Assembly (NCBI RefSeq): GCF_040719145.1
Contig: NZ_JBFDUZ010000001.1
Coordinates: 2,108,001-2,172,000, forward strand
Reading direction: 5' to 3'
From: Paenibacillus sp. JQZ6Y-1
GTDB taxonomy: Bacteria; Bacillota; Bacilli; Paenibacillales; Paenibacillaceae
Length of the DNA: 64,000 bases
The position numbers were made by a program, and so were the translations under genes. Shown piece by piece: positions 1-8,289 of the stretch. The notes under the pieces were generated by a model. That model was not told the DNA's origin, ran no database searches, and saw only the letters and a program-made list of their open reading frames with translations. Every line of letters starts with the position of its first letter. Positions within the stretch are counted from its first letter, which is position 1.

Positions 1-68
1 GGGGATGATGAGGGTTAAGTTCTTTTGAACGTAGCCGCCCTCTCATTCGGCACTATGTGGGAGTAAAA

Positions 69-103
69 GAAAGACCTTGAGGTTTATATTCTCAAGGTCT
101 TTC
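69..103 (-). terminator. Rho-independent terminator of the left-edge gene
   Basis: A 13-bp perfect inverted repeat (69-81 with 91-103) has a 9-nt loop. On the minus strand it is followed by a T-rich run (65-68 read as TTTT). It lies just past the stop codon of the gene at 110-616. Confidence 0.75.
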
Positions 104-109
104 GCAAAC

Positions 110-616
110 TTAAACTTCTATCACTACTTCGTCAATCCTTGTACCATCAGCAAGGTTCTCATTCCAAAACTTCCTTTGTTCTGCCCCTCCGATGTTTATA
201 CCATAATAAAAAGATGGGTCAATAAACAATTCTTGTCCATTATCCAGATTTAATTGAAGGCTGTTGCAGATCATTTGATGATTGTCACTAGACTCCATAC
301 CGTTAATAACGAAACTCTTCACCGTATTTTTGGCAGACATCGAGTCAGTTAATATGATTTGACTGACCGACGTCTTGCACGGCAACATATCCTCGTCAAT
401 TTCAAATTGATATCGAATCGCATCAACTATCCTTACACTTAGGTTTGAATATTGGTTAATTGATTCAAGTTCAATATACTTCTCACCTACTTCGAAATAA
501 TAGTAACGCATATCTGGATAAAAATCCGCTACTCCGTCTTCAATATCTACAAAACCAAGCAAGTAAATATCTTGAATTGAGCCACTCTTGAAGATATCAA
601 CAAGTTCTTCGATCAT
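110..616 (-). CDS. Unrecognised acidic protein, 168 aa
   Basis: I do not recognise this protein. It is 168 residues, strongly acidic, with no signal peptide, membrane segment or cysteine-rich motif, so a soluble cytoplasmic protein is likely. The start at 616 is preceded by AAGGAGAG at good spacing. A hairpin terminator follows the stop, so it appears to be a single-gene transcript. Small acidic solitary proteins of this kind are often immunity proteins of polymorphic toxins, but nothing here proves that: no toxin gene is visible, and the DNA before position 60 is too short to judge. Real gene: fairly sure. Function: unknown. Confidence 0.7.
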   Translation of the reverse strand: MIEELVDIFKSGSIQDIYLLGFVDIEDGVADFYPDMRYYYFEVGEKYIELESINQYSNLSVRIVDAIRYQFEIDEDMLPCKTSVSQIILTDSMSAKNTVKSFVINGMESSDNHQMICNSLQLNLDNGQELFIDPSFYYGINIGGAEQRKFWNENLADGTRIDEVVIEV

Positions 617-1459
617 ATAATCTCTCCTTCATTAAGGGACTGAAGTTCTTGCCTGCGGTAATAATAGTACAATGATGTACCCAAATCTCAAGGTTAGATA
701 CAAAGTTAGATATAAAATAAGAATGATACCCGTCGACCATGAAATTGTAAACTGCTATCGCATTCTTTAGCTACTTTGGCAATAGCAGTATATGTATACT
801 GTTGTACTATCCCCTATATGGTAGTCATAACGTCATGATCATCCGTATGCATGGAAGCCACGTTGCCCTGACCGTCTTAGGTCAAACTCATACCACCAGT
901 ATACGCAGGCTGCATGTTGCTATCAATGTACGTGCGGTCTGTTGAACGATCGGTCCGAGCAGATTAAATCTTATCCTTTTATACCTATATAAAATACTTA
1001 TACATGACTGCCCCTTCGTTTATTTTGCCCTTCACAACACTCGTAAAAAAGAGACTATAATTTGTACCTGCTATACATTGATAATCTCCGCTATCGTGCT
1101 AAAATTAAGCACAATAGTTCTGAATATAGGAGGTGTCTGGCTCACTCCATCGTAATGAAAAAGGATGATTGTATCGCCAGTTAAAGCAGGGCGAAAATAA
1201 CAAGCTACATAGTTATCGACGATGAAAATCACTAAAAACAGAAGAAAGTGAATGTCCCTGTATTACCGATTACACTTGTTAGTATTTTGATCGGCACGAA
1301 ATCGGCATGCTGCCCAAATGATCCCTTTTCACTACTTTGCGAGAGGATAATCATTCATCTATTCACCAACGACATGATTCTTATCTTACACACCATGAAT
1401 CATCGACAATCCATTGTCCGCTCTACCATCCCACTACCTAACGGAGGATAATACACACT
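617..1459. other. Long intergenic region, no gene seen
   Basis: About 840 bases with no convincing coding frame. The only longer open frame (1248-1451, plus) lacks a ribosome binding site and resembles no protein I know. The promoters of the divergent genes on either side should lie here, but I could not fix their boxes. I see no clear hairpin, repeat or riboswitch. Confidence 0.5.
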
Positions 1460-2698
1460 ATGGCACGCACCTGGTTCCCCCGACTTCAAGGCAATAGCCG
1501 CGGCTGTCTTGCCTTTGAACCTTTTTTTCTAATCCCTTACAGCATGGTTATGACATATGCCACGCTGTATATGTACGAACTGGGCGTTACGGAAACGGCG
1601 ATTGGTTGGATTACAACACTCAGTTTGATCGTGCAGGTATTCTCTTCTTTCATCAGCGGTTATTTGACCGACCGGATGGGTCGTAAGCGAGCGGTACTGT
1701 ATTTTGACCTGCTCAGTTGGACGCTGGCGGCGATAATCTGGGCAGTTTCGCAAAATGTCTGGTTTTTTGTTGCTGCCGCGTTGGTTAACGGGTTTCAACG
1801 GGTACCTTCTACCGCATTTTACTGTCTGGTCGTTGAGGATACGAAGCCTGCGGATCGGACGTATGTCTTTACCCTGCTACAAATTATTAGTGTCATTGGC
1901 GGACTCTTTGCTCCGCTAGGCGGCTTGCTCGTGTATGCTTATGGGCTTGTACCCGGTACACGGATTATGTACATACTCGCGGCTATCCTGATGACGTTTC
2001 AGTTCGTCGGTCGGCATCTGACGACACGGGAAACGGAAATGGGTTATCGCAAAATGAAGGAAACGCGCGATCTCGGCTTACGCAAAAGTCTGATCGACTA
2101 TGCAGGTGCGATACGCGAAATTACGGACAGTCGTGCGCTACTATTGATCTTTAGCGTCTATGTGCTATTTAATTTTCAGACGACGCTCAAAACGACATAT
2201 CTATCGCTGTATATGGCTGACTATCTACATATCGACAGCGATCTTATCTCATTCGTGCCAGCGGTGTCATCGGTCGTCATGCTGATTGTATTATGGCTGC
2301 TAACGCCGCGCATTCCTGAACAACGCATCTACCATTCCATGATGGCGGGCTTTGGCTTATCCGTCCTGTCCAATCTGATGCTGATTGTCGGACCGATTAC
2401 GCAGCTCAGTTGGATTGCGCTCAGTACAGTTATTTCTGCCGTCGGCTTGATGATTAGTTCCCCGTACTTAGAAGCAGCAGTTGCCAATGCGATTGATGAC
2501 GAGAAACGTGCCAAAATCTTCTCCATGCTGTCAGTACTCATTTTGCTCATTACTTCACCAGCAGGAATTATTGGCGGTTGGGCGTATACGTTCGATCCGC
2601 GCATTCCAATCTGGCTGATGATCGTTGCTTTCGCACTGGCTTATCTGTTGATTGTCGTGTATCAGCGCAAGCAGGTTCAACAGAAGAATGGAATATAG
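1460..2698 (+). CDS. MFS transporter, 12-TM type
   Basis: Major facilitator superfamily permease of 412 residues, expected in the cytoplasmic membrane with about twelve hydrophobic segments. The MFS motif A between TM2 and TM3 is visible as GYLTDRMGRKR (about residues 67-77), followed by the usual alternation of hydrophobic blocks and a basic loop in the middle (about 190-230). The start is supported by GGAGG about 12 bases upstream. It stands alone between a long non-coding region and a strong terminator. The substrate cannot be read from the sequence; MFS proteins of this size carry drugs, sugars or metabolites. Family call firm, substrate unknown. Confidence 0.85.
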   Translation: MARTWFPRLQGNSRGCLAFEPFFLIPYSMVMTYATLYMYELGVTETAIGWITTLSLIVQVFSSFISGYLTDRMGRKRAVLYFDLLSWTLAAIIWAVSQNVWFFVAAALVNGFQRVPSTAFYCLVVEDTKPADRTYVFTLLQIISVIGGLFAPLGGLLVYAYGLVPGTRIMYILAAILMTFQFVGRHLTTRETEMGYRKMKETRDLGLRKSLIDYAGAIREITDSRALLLIFSVYVLFNFQTTLKTTYLSLYMADYLHIDSDLISFVPAVSSVVMLIVLWLLTPRIPEQRIYHSMMAGFGLSVLSNLMLIVGPITQLSWIALSTVISAVGLMISSPYLEAAVANAIDDEKRAKIFSMLSVLILLITSPAGIIGGWAYTFDPRIPIWLMIVAFALAYLLIVVYQRKQVQQKNGI

Positions 2699-2706
2699 CT
2701 TAGTAT

Positions 2707-2753
2707 AAAAAGGAGACCCCTTCTGCCATCGCAGGAAAGGGGTCTCCTTTTTT
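2707..2753. terminator. Bidirectional terminator
   Basis: A long perfect stem built on GGAGACCCC / GGGGTCTCC is flanked by A-runs on the left and a T-run on the right. It can end both the MFS gene (plus) and the siderophore-binding lipoprotein gene (minus). Confidence 0.9.
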
Positions 2754-2832
2754 GATCGTATATCCCGATTGGTTTCCCATCTGTTCATCGGATTGCCGAT
2801 TGACATAGACAGAGAATGGGAATAGTAGAGAA

Positions 2833-3798
2833 TTACTTGCCGTTGAGGAAATTCAGCGCATCCTGTCCAATCTTCTCGGCAGGTGTAATGCCGCGGAAGC
2901 GAGTCCACATATCGCGGTCAACCATGTATACGTGGTTATTTTTCACAGCTTTCAGGTTTTGCCATACCGGCAGCTTCTTCCACTCGTTGGTGATCGCTTC
3001 TGAATCATCGGTAGCGATAAAAATAATATCTGGATCAATCGAAGTGATCGTTTCCAGATTCACATCTTTATACGGCTCCTCTTGTGTGCCTTGCACTACA
3101 TTGTCAAAGCCGATGTCTTGCAGCACTTCACCCGCATAGGATGCTGTGGTATGAGCATTAAAGCCGTCCTTACGCGCTACGCCAATCAGCACTTTTTTGT
3201 CGCTAATGCTATCAACCTGCTTTTTCAGATCAGCCATGATTTGATCATGCTGCTGAATGCGTGCTTTGGCTTCGGTTTCTTTACCAACTGCCTTCGCAAT
3301 AGTTTCAAAATCCTTCAGACTTTCGTCATATGAGCCTTTGCGGCTGTTCAGTACAATCGTCGGTGCAATCTGATCTAGCTGCTCTTTGATTTTGGAATGA
3401 CGATCCGTATCGGCGATGATCAGATCCGGCGCGGCAGCAGCGATTTTCTCCAAATCTGGTGTTTCGCGCTTGCCGAGTGGCATATATTCAATCGGCTTGC
3501 CCGCCAGCTTCTCCATCACTTGATCCTTATCATCATCGGCAATGCCGACCGGTGTAACACCGACGGCAAGCAGATCATCAACAAACGACCATTCCAGCGC
3601 AACCACATGCTGTGCCGGTTGTTTCAGTTCAGTCGTACCCATATCATGCTGTATGGAAATACTGCTCGTCGTGGCTGCTGTATCTGCTATGCTATTGGCA
3701 GAGGATGAACTACTTCCACCTGCATTGCCGCAGCCTGCCAGCATTGCTACACATGCGCCTCCGATCAGTATATGCTTTGCCCATTGTTGCCATTTCAT
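2833..3798 (-). CDS. Iron-siderophore ABC transporter substrate-binding lipoprotein
   Basis: Periplasmic-binding-protein of the FecB/FeuA type, 321 residues, expected to be lipid-anchored outside the membrane and to hand ferric siderophore to an ABC permease. A lipobox LAGC with Cys23 follows a short hydrophobic signal; a Ser-rich linker follows, then the two-lobed fold with the usual (A)PDLI and DPDIIF segments. ATG at 3798 has AGGGGACAGG upstream. An almost perfect Fur box lies about 30 bases before the start, so iron repression is very likely. No permease or ATPase gene is next to it: it is an orphan binding protein that must share a transporter encoded elsewhere. Resembles B. subtilis YfmC/YfiY; the exact siderophore is unknown. 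Confidence 0.88.
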   Translation of the reverse strand: MKWQQWAKHILIGGACVAMLAGCGNAGGSSSSSANSIADTAATTSSISIQHDMGTTELKQPAQHVVALEWSFVDDLLAVGVTPVGIADDDKDQVMEKLAGKPIEYMPLGKRETPDLEKIAAAAPDLIIADTDRHSKIKEQLDQIAPTIVLNSRKGSYDESLKDFETIAKAVGKETEAKARIQQHDQIMADLKKQVDSISDKKVLIGVARKDGFNAHTTASYAGEVLQDIGFDNVVQGTQEEPYKDVNLETITSIDPDIIFIATDDSEAITNEWKKLPVWQNLKAVKNNHVYMVDRDMWTRFRGITPAEKIGQDALNFLNGK

Positions 3799-3829
3799 AT
3801 TCCTGTCCCCTTTATATGTATTACTCGCT

Positions 3830-3848
3830 GATAATGATAATTATTATC
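3830..3848. promoter_or_regulatory. Fur box
   Basis: The 19-mer GATAATGATAATTATTATC differs from the classical Fur box GATAATGATAATCATTATC at one position. It lies 31-50 bases upstream of the siderophore-binding lipoprotein start, in its promoter region. Confidence 0.92.
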
Positions 3849-3940
3849 AACCTTGTCAGTATAACGCGTTCATGTGATGCTGTAAACCACCAATTTAATT
3901 GTATACAACAAGTATATTATTTCCAACTTATCCAAATGGA

Positions 3941-3983
3941 AAAGGACAAGCCATCTCGCAATAGATGCAAGCGCTTGTCCTTT
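3941..3983. terminator. Hairpin terminator
   Basis: Eleven-bp stem AAAGGACAAGC / GCTTGTCCTTT (3941-3951 with 3973-3983), T-rich on both exits. It most likely ends the hybrid kinase gene that stops at 4074 on the minus strand. Confidence 0.7.
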
Positions 3984-4073
3984 GTGCTTTTTATATCGTC
4001 ACTTTCTATTTTTCCATTGAAATGATCGTCACGCAAAAAGGGTATCTTACTTCTACTGTTTCCTTATAGCCTT

Positions 4074-6464
4074 TTACATAGGCTCTCTTCCCGATGCACT
4101 TTGATGATACGCATGAATAATACTCGACCATTTATCCAATTGCTGCTCTACATCCTGCACATGCAGCGGCTTGGATATGAAATCCTGCATCCCACTTTGC
4201 AAACAAAGCTCCTTCTCCTCTGCTCGCGCAAACGCGGTAACTGCCACAATAACGGGCAGAGCCGGATTAGCACCAGTCTCTCGAATCTGACGAGTAGCTT
4301 CCATTCCGTCCAATAAAGGCATATTTACATCCATAAAGATAAGGTCATAATCATGCAAAGCTGCCTGCTTTACAGCTTCGTCTCCATTATGCGCAATATC
4401 CGCTTCATATCCACGGCGTTTGAGAATTGCCAGCAGCAGTTTGCGGTTAATGTCGTGATCCTCTGCGACTAGAATACGCAGTGGTCCATATTTGGCTTCT
4501 TGAGACGAATATTCTTTTTCCGGCGATAGGATATTCGATTGAATCTCTGGATAATCGCTCGCATTGAGAACGACAGTGAAGAAAAAGACCGATCCCTCGC
4601 CCGGCTCACTTTGTACCTCAATCGTACCACCCATCAGTTCCACAATTTTTTTACAGATGGATAGACCAAGCCCAGTACCGCCGTAACGCTGACGTGATTG
4701 GTTACGAATTTGGGAAAATGGTTGGAATAGCCGCGACTGCTCACCCTCAGCGATTCCTAGACCCGTATCTTTTACTTTGAATCCAATCACTAGCTTCTCT
4801 GGATCAGGTGAAGGCATCTGTCGAGCAGAGATATGCACACTGCCTTTTTCTGTGAATTTGACTGCATTGCCGACCAAATTGACGAGTACCTGCCGCAGTC
4901 GACTACCGTCGCTAATAATCGCTTGTGGTAAATGGCGATCCAGCTCAGTAATGAGTATGATTTTCTTTTCGACAGCGACAGGCTCAAACAGCTCGGCAAC
5001 CTGCGTCAGCAGATCACCCAGATGCACGGCTTCATATTCCAGCTCCATTCGCCCTGCTTCGATTTTGCTAAAATCAAGCAGTTCGTTGACGATCTTGAGC
5101 AGTTCATTGCTGCTATTCATGATGATACCAGCGTATTCCTTCTGTACATCCTGCTCCAGCGTCTCTGCCAGCAGCTCCATCATACCAATCATGCCGTTCA
5201 TCGGTGTACGCAGCTCATGACTGATAATCGCCAGAAATTCAGACTTGGCGCGGTCCGCCTGCTCAGCAATTTCACGTGCTTGAATAATCTTATGCTCTTC
5301 GGTACGGTCGCGGAATACGATAACCATTCCCACACGTACACCATGATCCATAATCGGTGTTACACGATACGATGCGAGAAAGCTCGTATGATCTTTGCGC
5401 CATAATACAGCCTCATCGCGTTGCAACGTACAGCCCTCCTGCAATGTTTGCCAGATAGGCGTTCCTCCAGACATAATGGGACTTCCGTCTGGACCGCTCT
5501 GCTCAAATGCCAACAGCTGCTTTTGACCGACCATTTCACTAATATCATAACCAAGCATCCGAGCCGCAGATGGATTGGCAAAGATCGTATGCCCTTCCAG
5601 ATCCACACCAACAATGCCTTCCGATACGGAATTCAGAATAAGCTCCTGTTGATTGCTTAGCTTGTAAATCTGGTTAATCTGCTCATTGCGTTCCGTGACA
5701 TCCTGTACAATCGCATACACGCCAACTAGATCGTTCTCTATATAAATAGGCACATTGGTCACATCTACATCTACAATATGACCATCTTTGTGAATGGTCT
5801 GGATTTCATATGACTGCGGACGACCCTGTTTTGCCTGTTCAAATCGTTCCACGGTATACTCCAGATCATGTGGAGCAACCAGTGCATGGAATTTCCCGCG
5901 CACTAGCTCTTCCTCGCTATAACCGAGAATTTGTTCAAAGCTAGCATTCGCGGACAAGTACGCTCCATCCAATCCAAGTGCATGAATCCCCAATGGATTG
6001 AATGCAAATAGCGATTTATAACGGCTTTCGCTCTCCTTCAACAGCCGTCCCTGCTCAATACGCTCGCTAATATCCCGTGTAATGGCTAATACTTCTACAG
6101 CATTTCCTTCATCATCTGTAACGAGACGACAAATCGATTCTGCCCAGAAATACGAGCCGTCTTTTCTTAAATTGCGAAAGGTAAGCGTGACAGCTATATT
6201 AGGCTTTAATCCATCACTCAATTTCGCAATAAGCGTATCCCGATCTTCTGGATGAACATAGTCAAAGCCTGCTGTACCGATCATATCTTCCGCACGATAC
6301 CCCATCAATTTCTCACAGGCTGGCGAAATGGCAGTATACGTAGAACCGGTATCTAATCGATGATGGCTAATAATATCATCTGTGTAATTCAGCACATTTT
6401 GATAATTATATTTGAGTCGGATTAAATCCTCATACTCCTGTTTACTGATGATAATGTCGTTCAT
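4074..6464 (-). CDS. Soluble PAS hybrid sensor histidine kinase with receiver domain
   Basis: Signalling kinase of 796 residues without membrane segments, so cytoplasmic. Order read from the sequence: three PAS/PAC units (about 20-135, 145-260, 275-395), a HisKA dimerisation domain with the H-box SHELRTPMNG (about 415), a HATPase domain with N-box LVNLVGNAVKFT and G-boxes DTGLGI and GGTGLGLSIC, then a C-terminal receiver domain (about 665-780) with acidic pocket VAEDHD, phosphoacceptor in IFMDVNMP, and the conserved Lys in FISKPL. It should autophosphorylate and pass phosphate to its own receiver; no DNA-binding output domain and no partner regulator is adjacent, so the target is unknown. AAGGAG stands 11 bases before ATG 6464. 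Confidence 0.93.
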   Translation of the reverse strand: MNDIIISKQEYEDLIRLKYNYQNVLNYTDDIISHHRLDTGSTYTAISPACEKLMGYRAEDMIGTAGFDYVHPEDRDTLIAKLSDGLKPNIAVTLTFRNLRKDGSYFWAESICRLVTDDEGNAVEVLAITRDISERIEQGRLLKESESRYKSLFAFNPLGIHALGLDGAYLSANASFEQILGYSEEELVRGKFHALVAPHDLEYTVERFEQAKQGRPQSYEIQTIHKDGHIVDVDVTNVPIYIENDLVGVYAIVQDVTERNEQINQIYKLSNQQELILNSVSEGIVGVDLEGHTIFANPSAARMLGYDISEMVGQKQLLAFEQSGPDGSPIMSGGTPIWQTLQEGCTLQRDEAVLWRKDHTSFLASYRVTPIMDHGVRVGMVIVFRDRTEEHKIIQAREIAEQADRAKSEFLAIISHELRTPMNGMIGMMELLAETLEQDVQKEYAGIIMNSSNELLKIVNELLDFSKIEAGRMELEYEAVHLGDLLTQVAELFEPVAVEKKIILITELDRHLPQAIISDGSRLRQVLVNLVGNAVKFTEKGSVHISARQMPSPDPEKLVIGFKVKDTGLGIAEGEQSRLFQPFSQIRNQSRQRYGGTGLGLSICKKIVELMGGTIEVQSEPGEGSVFFFTVVLNASDYPEIQSNILSPEKEYSSQEAKYGPLRILVAEDHDINRKLLLAILKRRGYEADIAHNGDEAVKQAALHDYDLIFMDVNMPLLDGMEATRQIRETGANPALPVIVAVTAFARAEEKELCLQSGMQDFISKPLHVQDVEQQLDKWSSIIHAYHQSASGREPM

Positions 6465-6710
6465 ATGTGTATTGGCTCCTTATAAGTAAAGGCTGGTCTT
6501 TTTACTATACTGGACAGCAGCCATTCTAACCATACTTTTGATCTATACTAGCAAAGCACTTGAGCAACCAATTCCATTGCCGTCTAGTCATTTGGTTACT
6601 ATATTCTTTTCACCGTATATACAGCTATACAAACAGAAAAGGGCGAATTCGCCTAATGATAGCTGCATGCACCATTCCTTTTCCTCATACCTATCACTAT
6701 ATAAGTATGA

Positions 6711-6750
6711 AAAAACGGATCAACCCAAAGAATGGATTGATCCGTTTTCT
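6711..6750. terminator. Terminator after glgA
   Basis: Twelve-bp perfect stem AAAACGGATCAA / TTGATCCGTTTT (6712-6723 with 6737-6748), located about 55 bases past the glgA stop. It ends the glgB-glgA transcript. Confidence 0.88.
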
Positions 6751-6803
6751 TATATTAATAATTCGTTTTCTACTATTATATATACTCGTCTATTGTATGC
6801 CGC

Positions 6804-8234
6804 TTATAAACGGGCTTCGCGATACACATCCAAATATTCTCGCGCTGATGTCTGCCAACTGTAATCACCGCTCATAGCATTTTTCATAATCTGCTTCCAT
6901 TGCTTAGGCTCTTCATAGAAGGAGAGCGCTCGGCGGATTGTATACAGCATATCGTGCGCGTTGTAGGAATGGAACGTAAAGCCGTTGCCTTCGCCAGTAA
7001 ACTCGTTATACGAATGAACTGTATCGTTTAGACCACCCGTTTCGCGTACAATTGGAATGCTACCGTAGCGCAATGCGAGCAATTGACTAATGCCGCATGG
7101 CTCGAATTGCGATGGCATCAGGAACATATCGCTGCCCGCATACATCCGGCGCGCTACCCCTTCGCTAAAACGAATCTCGGCTGCAAGGCGCTCTGGATGG
7201 CGATACGCTGCGCCGCGGAACCAATCCTCATACTGCTGTTCCCCTGTGCCAAGCAGGACGAATTGTACATTGTTATAGTACAGCAATTCATCCAGCACAC
7301 GGGTCACGAGATCCAATCCTTTCGATTCTGCTAGCCGTGTAACCATAGCGATCACTGGAATACTAGCATCCACCGGCAGGCCAAGCTCTTCCTGCAAGGC
7401 TGCTTTATTTTCCAAACGCTTGTTGGTGGCGCTGCGATAATGAGCGTTCAAGTACGGATCAGTTGCTGGGTTATAGCTCTTCGTATCCACGCCATTAACG
7501 ATACCGCGCAGACGTCCCCCCAGCGAAGTGAGCAAACCATCGAGACCATACCCGTAGTACGGCATCTTGATCTCTTCGGCATATGTAGGACTAACCGTCG
7601 TTACACGATCCGCAAATACGATACCCGCTTTTAAGTAGTTTACATTGCCATAGTATTCCACACCCTCTGCCTGAAAGAATCGATCATCCAGACCGAACAA
7701 CGTGCCTAATACTTCGTATGGAAATATCCCCTGATAGAGCAGATTGTGAATAGTGAATACACTGCGGATGTTAGCATAGAACGGAAGTGACTGATACTGT
7801 GCTTTGAGCAACAGTGGAATCATACCCGTATGCCAATCATGTGTATGAATAATGTCAGGCTGAAAATCAATCACTGGCAAAATATCCAGCACAGCGCGAT
7901 TGAAGAAGGCAAAGCGTTCGGCATCGTCTCCATATCCATAGATACCTTCGCGACCAAAGTAGTATTCATTATCCAGCAGGTAGAAAATAATACCATCCTG
8001 CTTGAACTGCTTGATTCCGCAGTACTGGCTGCGCCAGCCTACCTGAACCTGAATCACATCAACCAGCGTCGCCTGATTGCGAACTGCCTCGTTAATGTTG
8101 GAATAATGTGGAATAACAACACGCACATCGCATTTTTCTTTTTTCAATGCGGTAGGCAGTGCGCCGATGACATCCGCCAACCCGCCTGTTTTAATAAAAG
8201 GGTTCGCTTCTGCTGCTGCAAATAAAATATTCAT
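6804..8234 (-). CDS. glgA: Glycogen synthase (ADP-glucose)
   Basis: Transfers glucose from ADP-glucose to the non-reducing end of glycogen; GT5 family, 476 residues, the usual length. The N-terminal KTGGLADV loop (about 16-23) that binds ADP-glucose is present, as is HTHDWHTG and the C-terminal PSQFEPCGISQL motif with GGLNDTV. ATG 8234 follows AAGGAGGAAG. It is the second gene after glgB (55-base gap) and ends in a strong terminator, so glgB-glgA is probably one transcript. glgC lies divergently upstream of glgB; no glgD or glgP is in the window. Cytoplasmic. Confidence 0.96.
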   Translation of the reverse strand: MNILFAAAEANPFIKTGGLADVIGALPTALKKEKCDVRVVIPHYSNINEAVRNQATLVDVIQVQVGWRSQYCGIKQFKQDGIIFYLLDNEYYFGREGIYGYGDDAERFAFFNRAVLDILPVIDFQPDIIHTHDWHTGMIPLLLKAQYQSLPFYANIRSVFTIHNLLYQGIFPYEVLGTLFGLDDRFFQAEGVEYYGNVNYLKAGIVFADRVTTVSPTYAEEIKMPYYGYGLDGLLTSLGGRLRGIVNGVDTKSYNPATDPYLNAHYRSATNKRLENKAALQEELGLPVDASIPVIAMVTRLAESKGLDLVTRVLDELLYYNNVQFVLLGTGEQQYEDWFRGAAYRHPERLAAEIRFSEGVARRMYAGSDMFLMPSQFEPCGISQLLALRYGSIPIVRETGGLNDTVHSYNEFTGEGNGFTFHSYNAHDMLYTIRRALSFYEEPKQWKQIMKNAMSGDYSWQTSAREYLDVYREARL

Positions 8235-8289
8235 GCAAACTTCCTCCTTTTGAATGTAACGGTATCACCTTGAGGCGCCCGGTTGGTTA

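Noticed and set aside
1248-1451. 67-codon frame before the MFS gene
   Set aside because: No ribosome binding site and no protein-like pattern; it contains the MFS ribosome binding site at its end.
4101-5660. Open frames on the plus strand within the hybrid kinase gene
   Set aside because: They lie antisense to a protein with complete domain motifs and have no ribosome binding sites.
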